From Picochlorum sp. 'celeri' (taxonomy: Eukaryota > Chlorophyta > Trebouxiophyceae): a DNA stretch of 64,000 bases. The notes under the pieces were generated by a model. That model was not told the origin of the DNA and ran no database searches. It saw only the letters and a list, made by a program, of their open reading frames with translations. Shown in pieces: positions 42,729 to 51,903 of the stretch (position 1 is the first letter of the stretch; each line of letters starts with the position of its first letter). The stretch covers positions 1 through 64,000 of the forward strand of contig JAACMV010000023.1 in assembly GCA_010909725.1 (NCBI GenBank), read 5' to 3'. Made by a program: the position numbers and the translations under genes.

Positions 42729-43366
42729 CTATAGAGTAGGCGTCTTCCACAATCCATCATTCAAGTAGTGCAGATTCTCCACACCAATCCCTTTGTTCAC
42801 CTCCACCATCTCATCAGTGGACATGATCGTGTACCCTATGGCCATGGCATGCTCTTTATCTTCCGCAAGAATAGCTACTGGGGTTCCTTTGTCGACAGGA
42901 TCATGGATGGTGGCACCTGGAGATGTCAATCCAGGGCACATGATGTTGGCTCCTGACAGCACAAACTTGATGGCCCCCTTGTCCGTCCGCAATTTGGGCA
43001 TCATATCTGGATACTTATGAAGCAGTCTCAGAGTAGGAAACCAGCCTCCGTCCCTTGTGCTAAAGAACAATGGCTCGTTGCAGTGCACCAACAACTGCAC
43101 GTGCTCTGGTAACTTGATCAGAGTCAAATCCGACTTCTTCGGCAAGAGAACCTCCAAAACGCCATTATCTACGAGCCATGGATACTGTTCCGCTATTTGA
43201 CCTGCATCATGACCAACCAAACGCCCTTGACACTCAGCACCCCTGCATGTCATGACTGTTGTACTCAAAAGCACTACGCACCGCGTATGGATCGCTGTAC
43301 TGAACTCTTAAGCTGGCTATGTCCAGAGAATTTATCCTTGCCAAAACTTTTGAACAACTGGGACAT
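42729..43366 (-). CDS. MCTS1/Tma20-like PUA-domain translation factor
   Basis: Two exons, 43366-43282 and 43201-42729 (80-bp intron GTGCGT...GATGCAG); 185 aa. The join gives SQLKSSVQRSIRGQIAEQYP, matching the human QLKTSVIKGIKxQLIEQFP start. An earlier ATGCAG acceptor at about 43245 would shift the frame into a stop. The domain has TLRLLHKYPDMMPKL, KGAIKFVLSGANIMCPGLTS and VNKGIGVENLHYLNDGLW. MCTS1 with DENR recycles 40S subunits and supports reinitiation. Confidence 0.92.
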
Positions 43367-43631
43367 CCTGCGTGTCCGGTGGAGGGAATCAAACAAAGCA
43401 GTGAACGAGTACCTCGGCCGTCTATCCCTTCTCTCTCTGGAATGTTGATCCGCGATATATGTTATGGCATGTGTGCGTGGTGATCTCAACAGAAGGGCCT
43501 CCGTTGCCAATCACTCAGAGACTGTATGGGAACTTTCAACCAAATGTGTTCAAATAAGCACAAATCTCTGCCTGTGGATTTGTGCCGGAATCCACGCGCT
43601 GCCAAGCAGATGGAAATACAATTAAGAAAAG

Positions 43632-44087
43632 ATGAGTATGAATCTGAAGCAGATTAGTCGCATCATGGTGCAGTTTTCTCCTTGGACGCAGAAGAACTCG
43701 TCCTCTGCTAGGGAGTTTTTAGCTCGAATTATTTGCCAGCAGTCGACAAATCCAGACTGTAAAATTGAGCGGAAGATATTGTAAGTTTTGTTTACGGCGT
43801 TTGTAATGCGCACTGTTGGTGATTGACTCGCGAGTGTGTGTCGCAGACTCAAGGGAGACCCAAAGGTTGAGATTGAATATGACAACAAAGAAGTGACCAA
43901 GCTAGAGACAAGTGACATGACTGTCGATGATATAGTTAATATAGTGAAAAATAGAGCTGACGAAATGGAGATGAGTGCGCAACTGAAGGCAGCTGGGCTT
44001 TCAGGGTATACATTTACGTCGACATGGAAGAGGGACACAAAGGGGAAAGATTTCGTCGGATCAGCGCACAAAATCCCACGGCAGTGA
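43632..44087 (+). CDS. Mitochondrial ribosomal protein mL43 (L51/S25/CI-B8 fold)
   Basis: Two exons, 43632-43780 and 43847-44087 (66-bp intron GTAAGT...GTCGCAG); 129 aa. Exon 1 gives ISRIMVQFSPWTQKNSSSAR and EFLARIICQQSTNPDCKIE; exon 2 gives LKGDPKVEIEYDNKEVTKLE. This matches the thioredoxin-like L51/S25/CI-B8 domain (sequence FxxxGGSSxGxRxF, then a hydrophobic strand and AEYLNG). The same fold occurs in complex I subunit B8, but the length and C-terminal extension suit mL43 better. Confidence 0.7.
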
Positions 44088-44122
44088 TGATCGTACGTTA
44101 ATATTCATATTTATATTTTTAA

Positions 44123-45178
44123 CTACGCTATTGCAAAGGGTGTGTTGATGCCCCACCCAGACAGGAGGACACCAAGCCCAATGAGGATTGCCATGGCACT
44201 GGCAGCCCCAGAAAGGTTGGTTGTGAGCTTGGTACTGGTCTTCTTTATTGCCTGTGATGTTGCTCCTATCACTCCTGCATATGCTCCCATCGCTGCTACG
44301 GTTCCTAAAACAAACATGAGAATATAGGCTATGGCTGCTAGTTTTGTTGGCAGTGCAAGGGCAGGGATGATGACAAATAACGCATCTGGTTGAAGCCCAT
44401 AGATAATGCCTGTCGCAAACGTCGCCAGTCCAAAGCCCTTGTTCTTCTTGCCCTCATCTGCGAGCTCATTCTCGTGCGCATGGTCATGCTCTCCCTCAAA
44501 GAAGGACTCGTAAACGCCCAGGACACCAATGGCAAGCAGGGTCAATCCAACCGTTGTGCCGCCCCATTTGGAGAGAGCTGGTACCAATTGCTGGAATCTA
44601 TCTTTGAGAACCACCATGAGCAGTCCCAACATGAGCTGGCCTGTTGAATGGCCAAATCCCCACAAGGCTCCCAGCATGGATGCCCGCAGGTGTGACTGGC
44701 CAATTGTCAATGGGGTCAATGCAGCCAAATGATCAGCCCCTGCAAGCGTGTGTAAGCATCCTGCAGCCAAACCAGCCCACGCACTTCTGAATGCCGCCGC
44801 CATCGCATCAGCAGAGACCGCTGGCAGGGCTATGGAAAGAGACGCAAACATGGAAGGTCCATGTGCTGGGCCCCCAATCCCTGCGAACGCGCTCACCGCC
44901 AGCACGCCTAATAGTACTGTCTTTGTCAATCTAACAAGCCTGAGAGACGTAGGCATGGGGTCGCAATCGTGGGCACTAGAAGCTGCAACTACAGGCTGGC
45001 TGACCTGCCTGGCCACTCCACGAGCAACATGAATCCTTGTGTGGCTACATTGAAGATGAAATGGCGGAATCGAGTCCCTTTTCTTGCCATCTACTACTGG
45101 TCTGCTAGACACCGGCCACACCGCCATGGCTGCCACCCTTGGTGACCTTGCCGCCTTACGGGCCGAGATACCATTCAT
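44123..45178 (-). CDS. Chloroplast NicO/UreH-type nickel-cobalt transporter-like protein
   Basis: Single exon, 351 aa with several membrane segments. Signature: CLHTLAGADHLAALTPLTIG (His/Asp metal motif), then GALWGFGHSTGQLMLG and a histidine-containing EGEHDHAHENE loop, then FATGIIYGLQPDALFVIIPAL. It matches plant proteins annotated as high-affinity nickel-transport family. The first 80 residues are a Ser/Arg-rich plastid transit peptide. Metal specificity is not settled by sequence; manganese is another option. Confidence 0.85.
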   Translation of the reverse strand: MNGISARKAARSPRVAAMAVWPVSSRPVVDGKKRDSIPPFHLQCSHTRIHVARGVARQVSQPVVAASSAHDCDPMPTSLRLVRLTKTVLLGVLAVSAFAGIGGPAHGPSMFASLSIALPAVSADAMAAAFRSAWAGLAAGCLHTLAGADHLAALTPLTIGQSHLRASMLGALWGFGHSTGQLMLGLLMVVLKDRFQQLVPALSKWGGTTVGLTLLAIGVLGVYESFFEGEHDHAHENELADEGKKNKGFGLATFATGIIYGLQPDALFVIIPALALPTKLAAIAYILMFVLGTVAAMGAYAGVIGATSQAIKKTSTKLTTNLSGAASAMAILIGLGVLLSGWGINTPFAIA

Positions 45179-45515
45179 TCTCGGTATCGTTGTGTAATTT
45201 ATATCTGTGAACTAAAACCTTTCCCAATCAGAGTATGATTCGGCAAATGGACTTGCTCTTTGACACCTGCACTTCTATCTCTCTTTCGGGCGTTCTACAG
45301 AATGTCCAAGCGATTGATGGTCAATGTGATCAATTCTGGACCTAAATCATTCAAAAATCAATGTAGGATTCGGCTGGTACAGGGTACAGGAAAATGCTAG
45401 ATTCTCATCGCCAGATGTGTTCTCCTATCTTGCCAGCTAGCTGGTCGTCAATCAGGCACCTTGTACGAGTACCAATGGAGCGGCAGGCCATTAATATGTG
45501 CAAATAATAAGAATA
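45179..45515. other. Divergent intergenic region, no supported feature
   Basis: A 337-bp region between the NicO-like and PAF1 starts. A/T-rich leader on both sides; no clear promoter element. Confidence 0.4.
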
Positions 45516-46610
45516 ATGAATTCACAACAGCAGAAACGGCCTGAACAGGGCAGGAAAGTCCCTGATTTCCCCATTACAATCCGTGTTGACGACAACCCTC
45601 TTCGAAAGAAGGATTCTCGCTTCTTGTGCAATGTTCGGTTCAAGAATGATCTACCAGAAATTCCTAGTGATCCTAAAATGCTCTTGCCACAGCTGGATTT
45701 GACCGAAGTAGGCGCTTTTAAGTTATTTGGAATCGAAAGGCACGTGCGTAGAGATGTCAAATTTCCTGCGGATATGAACCTTCCGCTGAGCTCTTTATAC
45801 ATAGAGCAATATGATGTGTACTCAGGGGATAAGTTAGACCCCAAAGACGCGGCTTTGCTGGATGAGACAGGTGATGCCGTGGTGGGCTCAGAGGGTGCCT
45901 CTGCTGGGCGGAAAAGAAAAAATATTCCGAATGCGTCCTGGCTGATGCGAACAAAGTATATCAGTAATGAGTCTGGGGCTGTGGGGCTTAGAAAGCAGAA
46001 TGGATCCGCTGCATCTGCCGAGTTTGAGCACACACTGGAGGACCAGGTTGCACATATCGAGGAGTCTTTTGATGCGATGAAATCCAAGCCAGTGCATCCA
46101 AAGAACCCAAGTTTAGTTGCTGTTGATGTGCAGCCAGTGTTACCAGATGATGAAATTAGCGACTGGCCATTGGTTCTGGTAAACTTTGATAGCGACCCGA
46201 TAGCGGCAATGGCTCTCCAGGATGCAGATGCAATGGCTGCGAAGAGGAAGTTTGCGCAAAGTATGCATTTGAAGACTCTCGTGAAGCAGGATGATGATGG
46301 AAATGGGGAGAAGTTTAATGTGCTGATGGCGCCTAGGGAAGTAGATGGTTTAGAATCAATAGCAGATGACCAAAACGTTCCAGGGTCCATGCTGCAAGGG
46401 GATTATGACTGGATGAGAACGTACGCGTCCAATGTCCGAATAGATGACAAGGCTCAGACGTTTCTGTTTAGAATCAAGGGTGATCACATAGGGTATTCTG
46501 ATCTTAGCACCAAATTGTTTTTAAGGAAGAGGAAGAAGACTGTCTCAAAGGACGAAAAGGACGATATTGAGAGTCTGAAGCCAGAAAAATTCGTCTTGAG
46601 CAGTTCATGA
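45516..46610 (+). CDS. PAF1: RNA polymerase II-associated factor 1 homologue
   Basis: Single exon, 364 aa from the ATG at 45516. Core PAF1C subunit that couples Pol II elongation with histone modification. Family landmarks: FLCNVRFKNDLPEIPSDPKM near the N-terminus, PKMLLPQLDLT, RTKYISNESGA in the middle and an acidic KYxIPxxx-like central region with MQGDYDWMRTYASNVR-type text (here QGDYDWMRTYASNV). Shorter than human PAF1 (531) because the long charged tail is reduced. The in-frame codons before 45516 begin with GTG. Confidence 0.88.
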   Translation: MNSQQQKRPEQGRKVPDFPITIRVDDNPLRKKDSRFLCNVRFKNDLPEIPSDPKMLLPQLDLTEVGAFKLFGIERHVRRDVKFPADMNLPLSSLYIEQYDVYSGDKLDPKDAALLDETGDAVVGSEGASAGRKRKNIPNASWLMRTKYISNESGAVGLRKQNGSAASAEFEHTLEDQVAHIEESFDAMKSKPVHPKNPSLVAVDVQPVLPDDEISDWPLVLVNFDSDPIAAMALQDADAMAAKRKFAQSMHLKTLVKQDDDGNGEKFNVLMAPREVDGLESIADDQNVPGSMLQGDYDWMRTYASNVRIDDKAQTFLFRIKGDHIGYSDLSTKLFLRKRKKTVSKDEKDDIESLKPEKFVLSSS

Positions 46611-46842
46611 CCTGGTACGAATTTTAAAAGATACCCATTGCTAATGATGGCATGCAATCAAACCAGAACATCTAAGTCTGATCATGTTTGAGGACATCAT
46701 ACCTGCACTGAAGCAATGCTTGTTGTTTTTTTTGTTTCTGAACATACATGCGATCTTTCATTGTGACCATGATACGTGTCATGCAGGCTGCTCTGGTGGA
46801 ACGATGTAATTTTGCTCATTTTAATGTAGAACTGCAATGGAA

Positions 46843-48420
46843 TCAAGTGTGGTGGACAATCTTCTTCCGTTTCCCTGCACTGATTGCCTCGTGCAGAAAG
46901 CCCTCCTCATCAGAAGACTCCTCATCAACAGATACTTCTGCGATTTCAAGCTGCGGCCAAGACATAAATGGATCTTCCGTGGTCACGTTCTCCGACTTGC
47001 CAATCAAACAGGAGTCCAAGGCCTTGGAGATCTGTTCCTTGTTCATGCTGATGCCAATGAATACAATTTCTTGCCTTCTGTCACCAAACTCCCCTTCCAT
47101 GTCTTTCTTTACTTCTTCGGGGTCTACACCATCCCATAAATCCTGTGGTATTGCTGCAAACCATGGCGCGCCGGGCGAAATCCGGAGAATGGAACCAGAC
47201 AAACTCAATTCCCCATGAAGATCATTCCGACCATGAAGCCAAATGAACCCTTTGCTCCTCAGAATCTGACCAAACTTGGCGTGCATACAACTCTGTTTTC
47301 TTCGGGATTGAACATCAGAGACCGCGACAGTCTGGATTTCAACGCCAGATTCATCATCATCATCATCCTGTTCTGAAGGAACCACTTGTTGCAGAGTCCA
47401 AAACTCATTGAAGAAGTCCCACAGTCTCTTGGGATGAAATGGTGCACGAGCTCGGTATATAAAGCTTGAAATCCCATATTCTTCAGTCTCTGGTGTATGG
47501 CCTTGTGTCAGGCTCTGCAGCCAGCCAGCGCTTTGACGAGCGACATCCATGTCAAATGAACGAGTGTTGATGATGTTGCTCAATTCCACCTTTGATTCCA
47601 CACAGCTCAAAACACGAGCACCAGGGTTCAATGCTTGAAGGAAAGAATGTAGTTGTGATCGAATGTCTTCGGCGACAAGATCAGTCTTGTTCAGAAGGAT
47701 GACATTTGCAAACTCAATCTGATCCAGCAACAGATCAGCAACATTCCTCTCACCTCCAGCAACCTCTCGACCCTCCTGCTCCGATAAATTCTTGATGGAG
47801 GATAAGTTGGAATGAAAATTCGAAGAGTCTACAACAGTTACCATCGTGTCGATGTATGAGACATCACTCAGAGTTGCTATACCACCATCAGTGTCGGGGA
47901 CACTGAGCTCAAAGGTCTCAGCAACCTGTTGAGGTTCCCCAATCCCTGTGCTTTCGACAATTATGTAATCAAATTGTCCACTCAGGGCCAGTTTCTTTAC
48001 TTCAATGAGTAAATCTTCTCTCAGAGTGCAGCAGATGCACCCATTTTGCATTTCGACCAATTTTTCCTCGGTTTGCACAAGGGATCCACTCTTCACAAGA
48101 GATGCATCAATGTTCAGCTCAGCCATGTCATTCACGATGACAGCAGTCCGCATGGTGTGTGTCTTCGTCTCCAAGATGTGTTTGAGAAGAGTCTGCAGAA
48201 ATATCAGAAATGGCGTTCATCCAAGCCAAACAGAGACGTCTCCCTTGGAAGGGCGCACTTTTGCGCGCAGCAAGGCCGCCGTCCCCAAAATTTCGATTTC
48301 ACGGCTCTCAAGGGAAAAACACAAAACAGGCCAACATACCGTTTTTCCACTCCCTAAAAATCCGGATAGAATGGTCACAGGAAGCTTTGGAGCACTGCGT
48401 GAGGTTCTTCGGGCACGCAT
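46843..48420 (-). CDS. CobW/COG0523 family GTPase (ZNG1/CBWD-like)
   Basis: Two exons, 48420-48340 and 48192-46843 (147-bp intron); 476 aa. Exon 1 carries the P-loop SGFLGSGKT; splicing continues TLLKHILETKTHTMRTAVIV. The metal-binding GCICCTLREDLL, ESTGIGEPQQVAET, and NKTDL GTPase motifs follow. CobW C-terminal domain with RFHPKRL-like APFHPKRLWDFF. A Lys/Glu/Asp-rich acidic end. COG0523 members are zinc metallochaperones. The intron is longer than most here and splits the P-loop from its Thr pair. Confidence 0.92.
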
Positions 48421-48660
48421 ACTGTTCACGGTTTTCACAGACAAAGTCCACTTTCAGGGGTAATTCGCGATAGACAGGCGATTGTAGATATAATACCATT
48501 CAATAGAATAGTTAGAATAGAATTACAAATATCTCATATTGGTCAGGATTTCACGCTTGGCTGCTTGGATCGATCCTGGATTTTTTTCCTGGGCCAGGGG
48601 CCCTATATCGGGCTAGCTGGCATGCATGATCATCATTTCAGATACATCAATTCGTCTGTA

Positions 48661-49599
48661 TCATGAAAGTGTATGAGTATAAGCCTTCCATGCTCGCCGA
48701 AATTGTGATAATGTGGCTTCGCATGGATTGGTGAGCCACAAGGCAACTTCACTTGCCTGTAGAAACATTGGTGTCCGGGTGCTGCGTGCAGCCCTCGCAC
48801 AAATCCCATGATCTTGCGGTGTCTCAATCAGACGGAGCCACGTGTGTTCATTCATTGTTCTCACATAATTGTGTATGCAGACACGTTTTGTCTCGTAAGG
48901 CAGAAGCATCGCTGGGTAGTGAGAGGCAAGAGAGGCAAATCTGGTTTTTCCATCGCCAGAAGAATGCTTCAAAGCAACACGCCCAAATACTTTAATCAGC
49001 ATCGGTTCCCACAAAGAATCGTCAAATGCAACACGCTTCCAATGCGTGCAAACCAAAGCGCATTGCACAAGGCTCTTGGGATCAAGACCCTTGAAAATAA
49101 GGCCAAGCAATTCCTCTGGGATGAATTGCAGCTCTGTCTTCCTGTGATTGTTGTTCTTCTTAATCCTCCGAGAAGCAAGGATAGAATAGCTCCTGTACAT
49201 GGAAAAGATTGCTGCCCTTTTTTTCTTGGAAAACAGCTTCTGCCGATTCATGGCTTTGACCATATGCCCCAGCAGTATGCGATCGCGATCCCAATCGGCT
49301 TTCTCTATTGCTAGATTCACATCTTCTTCCACTCGATACCTTAAACTCTTTGGTGCAGACTTCCAAAAGGCGTCATGTGACAAGATGGCCGTCAATTCTT
49401 GCACTGCTTGTGAGAACCACATGTGCTGCCACTTGGGATGGGAAGACCGCAACAATCCCGCTATATCGAGCACCGTATACGCTCTATCAATCCTATCGCT
49501 CAACTCTTCTTCATCACTACTGCTGCTGCTGCTCATGTGCAATGAACTGGTGCCTCCTATTCTTCCTCCAGTGAATGAACGTGTAGTATTGTTGCTCAT
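48661..49599 (-). CDS. F-box protein
   Basis: Single exon, up to 312 aa from the ATG at 49599; a second ATG at 49536 gives 291. The F-box is at about 157-201: FIPEELLGLIFKGLDPKSLV ... LVCTHWKRVAFDDSLWE. N-terminal half helical (AIEKADWDRDRILLGHMVKA); C-terminal half has LLPYETKRVCIHNYVR without a recognised substrate domain. Presumed SCF adaptor; substrate unknown. Either start overlaps the 3' end of MED31 on the same strand. Confidence 0.8.
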   Translation of the reverse strand: MSNNTTRSFTGGRIGGTSSLHMSSSSSSDEEELSDRIDRAYTVLDIAGLLRSSHPKWQHMWFSQAVQELTAILSHDAFWKSAPKSLRYRVEEDVNLAIEKADWDRDRILLGHMVKAMNRQKLFSKKKRAAIFSMYRSYSILASRRIKKNNNHRKTELQFIPEELLGLIFKGLDPKSLVQCALVCTHWKRVAFDDSLWEPMLIKVFGRVALKHSSGDGKTRFASLASHYPAMLLPYETKRVCIHNYVRTMNEHTWLRLIETPQDHGICARAARSTRTPMFLQASEVALWLTNPCEATLSQFRRAWKAYTHTLS

Positions 49600-49951
49600 G
49601 AACAACTTCTTTAAATTGAGGATTAGCTATCGCTTTCCTGAAATCCGCTTCTTGCAAAAGCTCCAAGAAGAAGAGACAGTGAGGATATACAATGAATTTT
49701 GCGTACTCTGGCCGCTTCCAATACTGCAGATATGCCAAGAATTTTACGAAAGACTCATCCTCAAAATACTTGTTCTGACCCAACCCTGCAACCCACAACA
49801 ATGCGTGAGATATGGATTGATAATATGTATACCGAGAGCATATATCGTTTAAAATCAAACAAATTGACGCACAGTTCAAGTAATCAGGACTGGCAAGGGA
49901 CTGAACAAACTCTAGTTCTGCCTCAAACCTCTTCGAATCATCAATGTCCAT
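49517..49951 (-). CDS. MED31: Mediator subunit MED31 (SOH1)
   Basis: Two exons, 49951-49873 and 49785-49517 (87-bp intron GTGCGT...TTGCAG); 115 aa. The spliced join gives SLASPDYLNWLGQNKYFEDE, matching the family ANPxYLNxLAQxxYFxD. Then FVKFLAYLQYWKRPEYAKFI and YPHCLFFLELLQ are conserved. The intron is a multiple of three and has no stop, so it could be read through, but it interrupts the motif. It ends with a Gln/His-rich tail. Confidence 0.92.
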   Translation of the reverse strand: MDIDDSKRFEAELEFVQSLASPDYLNCASICLILNDICSRYTYYQSISHALLWVAGLGQNKYFEDESFVKFLAYLQYWKRPEYAKFIVYPHCLFFLELLQEADFRKAIANPQFKEVVHEQQYYTFIHWRKNRRHQFIAHEQQQQ

Positions 49952-50270
49952 CTGACTAGCCAATGTTCAACTACATATATATTCATATTACATGCATGGA
50001 TCACCATTGGCCTGTAAGAAGGGTCGCTTCAGGAAGTATCCTATTTAAGGAATTGTTCCATTCCAGGCAATTCAGATGCACCTCTTGCAGGGGTTGTGGG
50101 CGCATCAAAGAGGATATTAATGTGCCTCAAATTTATATTGAATCAATGCATGTTCACTGTAGTGGTGTGAATGGACTTCTTTCCGTAGCAAGATGCAGTA
50201 GGGTTTGATTTCAAACCAGATACTCCAAGGAGTACTTCTTTCGAAGGATTGGGTCCCTGGCAGTATCAAA
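49952..50270. promoter_or_regulatory. Divergent MED31/Kir promoter region
   Basis: 319-bp interval between the ATGs; AT-rich near MED31 (TACATATATATTCATATTAC at 49973-49992). No gene is supported inside it. Confidence 0.4.
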
Positions 50271-51404
50271 ATGGATCTTTTAGAGAGTCTTCGAAGCGAA
50301 GAAGGTCGCGTGGAACGCATGCACGGTTCTTCTCTGCAAGGGTCATCATCGTCGCGGTCTTTGCATAGGTCCAAGTCCCAGAGAAGGTTGTGTGATGATA
50401 GGTCAGTGAGTGTCGTCAGTCACATGTTCTTGTGCTTCATCTGTGCGTATGATCTAAGGTGTCATTTTCATATCTGGTCTGTGGTGTGCAGAAAAATGCA
50501 TAGGTTCACAGTTCAGCATCTGAACAAAAAGAAGTTGTCGGCATACTATCATGATCTGTATCACACTTTGTTGAATGTACCAGCGTATCGGTTTCTATTC
50601 TTGTTTATTTCTTGTTATCTCGTCATGTATACCGTCTTTGCGTGCTTTTACATGATGCAGCCGAAGCACTGTGTGTCTAATGTGCAAAAGTTTAGCCATG
50701 CTCTCTGGTTTTCTGTCCACACTGCCGCCACCATTGGGTATGGTCATCAGAGCCCAGACCCAGATTGTTTGATGGTAAATCTGGGAATTTTGGCCGAAGT
50801 TCTGACGAGCGCGCTGATGCAAGCTGCGTTGTTTGGGCTGGTGTTTGCAAGATTTGCCACCCCGAGCAAACGAGGGTCTACAATCAAATTTTCTTCCTGC
50901 ATGGTGTGTCACAAAAACGCCGATGGAAAGCATGTGCTTGCCTTTCGATTGGCCAATCTGCGACATCATCAGTTGCTTCGTCCTCGGGTAAGCATGCTCA
51001 TGGTCAGGAAGGTTTTGTTGAATGAAGAGGAAACTGAGACAGATTATGTATACCACCATCTCAAGGTAGAGACAGTCGCAGGAGAAAGCACGGTGTGGGT
51101 TGGCTTGCCATCCATTTTGATACACGTGGTTGACGAATCATCCCCGTTCCAAAAGGTGGCACACAACCTTGTGGAATTGGAGGACTCTGAAGTAGAATTT
51201 GTAATTTTGTTGGATGGCATTGATGAAATGACATCCACAGCCATGCAGGCCAGACATTCCTACTCTCCCGAAGATATTCGATGGAATCACAGATTTGTAG
51301 GTATTTTGAATAGAGGAGTCCATGGAGCGCTCCAGGTGAACTATGCTCAGTTTGATGCCACAGTGCCTTGTGAACCTTTTTCTCATCACGTTTCACTTAC
51401 ATAA
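50271..51404 (+). CDS. Inward-rectifier potassium channel (Kir)
   Basis: Two exons, 50271-50401 and 50492-51404 (90-bp intron); 347 aa. M1 is YRFLFLFISCYLVMYTVFACFY; the pore helix and filter AATIGYGHQSPD (filter about 124-128); M2 is LGILAEVLTSALMQAALFGLVFARFA. The cytosolic immunoglobulin-like domain keeps SPFQKVAHNLVELEDSEVEF and DGIDEMTSTAMQARHSY, the Kir signature (family GIVExTGMTxQARxSY). Filter is GYG, selective for K+. The intron is a multiple of three and free of stops. Coding end overlaps the cytochrome b5 gene by 19 bp. Confidence 0.92.
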   Translation: MDLLESLRSEEGRVERMHGSSLQGSSSSRSLHRSKSQRRLCDDRSVSVVSHMFLCFICAYDLRCHFHIWSVVCRKMHRFTVQHLNKKKLSAYYHDLYHTLLNVPAYRFLFLFISCYLVMYTVFACFYMMQPKHCVSNVQKFSHALWFSVHTAATIGYGHQSPDPDCLMVNLGILAEVLTSALMQAALFGLVFARFATPSKRGSTIKFSSCMVCHKNADGKHVLAFRLANLRHHQLLRPRVSMLMVRKVLLNEEETETDYVYHHLKVETVAGESTVWVGLPSILIHVVDESSPFQKVAHNLVELEDSEVEFVILLDGIDEMTSTAMQARHSYSPEDIRWNHRFVGILNRGVHGALQVNYAQFDATVPCEPFSHHVSLT

Positions 51405-51844
51405 CCGATGAAACATTTCTCTAAAAGCATTTCGTAGTTGACCCAAGCATGATATTTTTTGAATAATGCTGTGCAATCCTTTCCCAGGGCTGATTTCAAG
51501 ACTTTGGCCCCTCCAGGGTGATACCGCAAATATGGGCTGAGATTATACACCTTGCCATCCAATACTACCCAACCATCTTCCTCTGTGTTATGACTCAGGA
51601 CTTCCACCATCGATATGTCTGATCTGTCCAGATCGGCCCCTGAAACACCTGCCATGTCCTCCCTTGACGTTCGCTTGCTCTTGATCAACCAGTCCATCTG
51701 ACTGAAACCCTTCTCGAATGGAACTCTCCCAGGCCTTGGAATCTGTTCATTTTCTACTGCAATAAAAGCTTTTCTTGTCACATGATCACTAGTTTCACTG
51801 CTGCTCATGTCTGTCACTGTCGACTTTTCTACCAAAGGATTCAT
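51386..51844 (-). CDS. Cytochrome b5-domain protein, NCB5OR N-terminal type
   Basis: Single exon, 152 aa from the ATG at 51844. The heme domain occupies about 75-150: VYNLSPYLRYHPGGAKVL and FKKYHAWVNYEMLLEKCFIG, with axial His in YHPGG and KYHAW. The preceding KGFSQMDWLIKSKRTSRED resembles the leader before the b5 domain of animal NCB5OR (CYB5R4), but there is no reductase domain here. It may act as a soluble electron carrier. Stop overlaps the Kir end; 60 bp upstream on the same strand is IMPDH. Confidence 0.85.
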   Translation of the reverse strand: MNPLVEKSTVTDMSSSETSDHVTRKAFIAVENEQIPRPGRVPFEKGFSQMDWLIKSKRTSREDMAGVSGADLDRSDISMVEVLSHNTEEDGWVVLDGKVYNLSPYLRYHPGGAKVLKSALGKDCTALFKKYHAWVNYEMLLEKCFIGYVSET

Positions 51845-51903
51845 TCTCGCTCTCCGCTCCCTATTTTTCAATTCAACTACATGAATTACAAGTGAGTAAC
51901 TAT

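Noticed and set aside
43202..43250. Earlier ATGCAG acceptor in MCTS1
   Set aside because: Using it shifts the frame to a stop; the second ATGCAG restores the conserved QIAEQYPW sequence.
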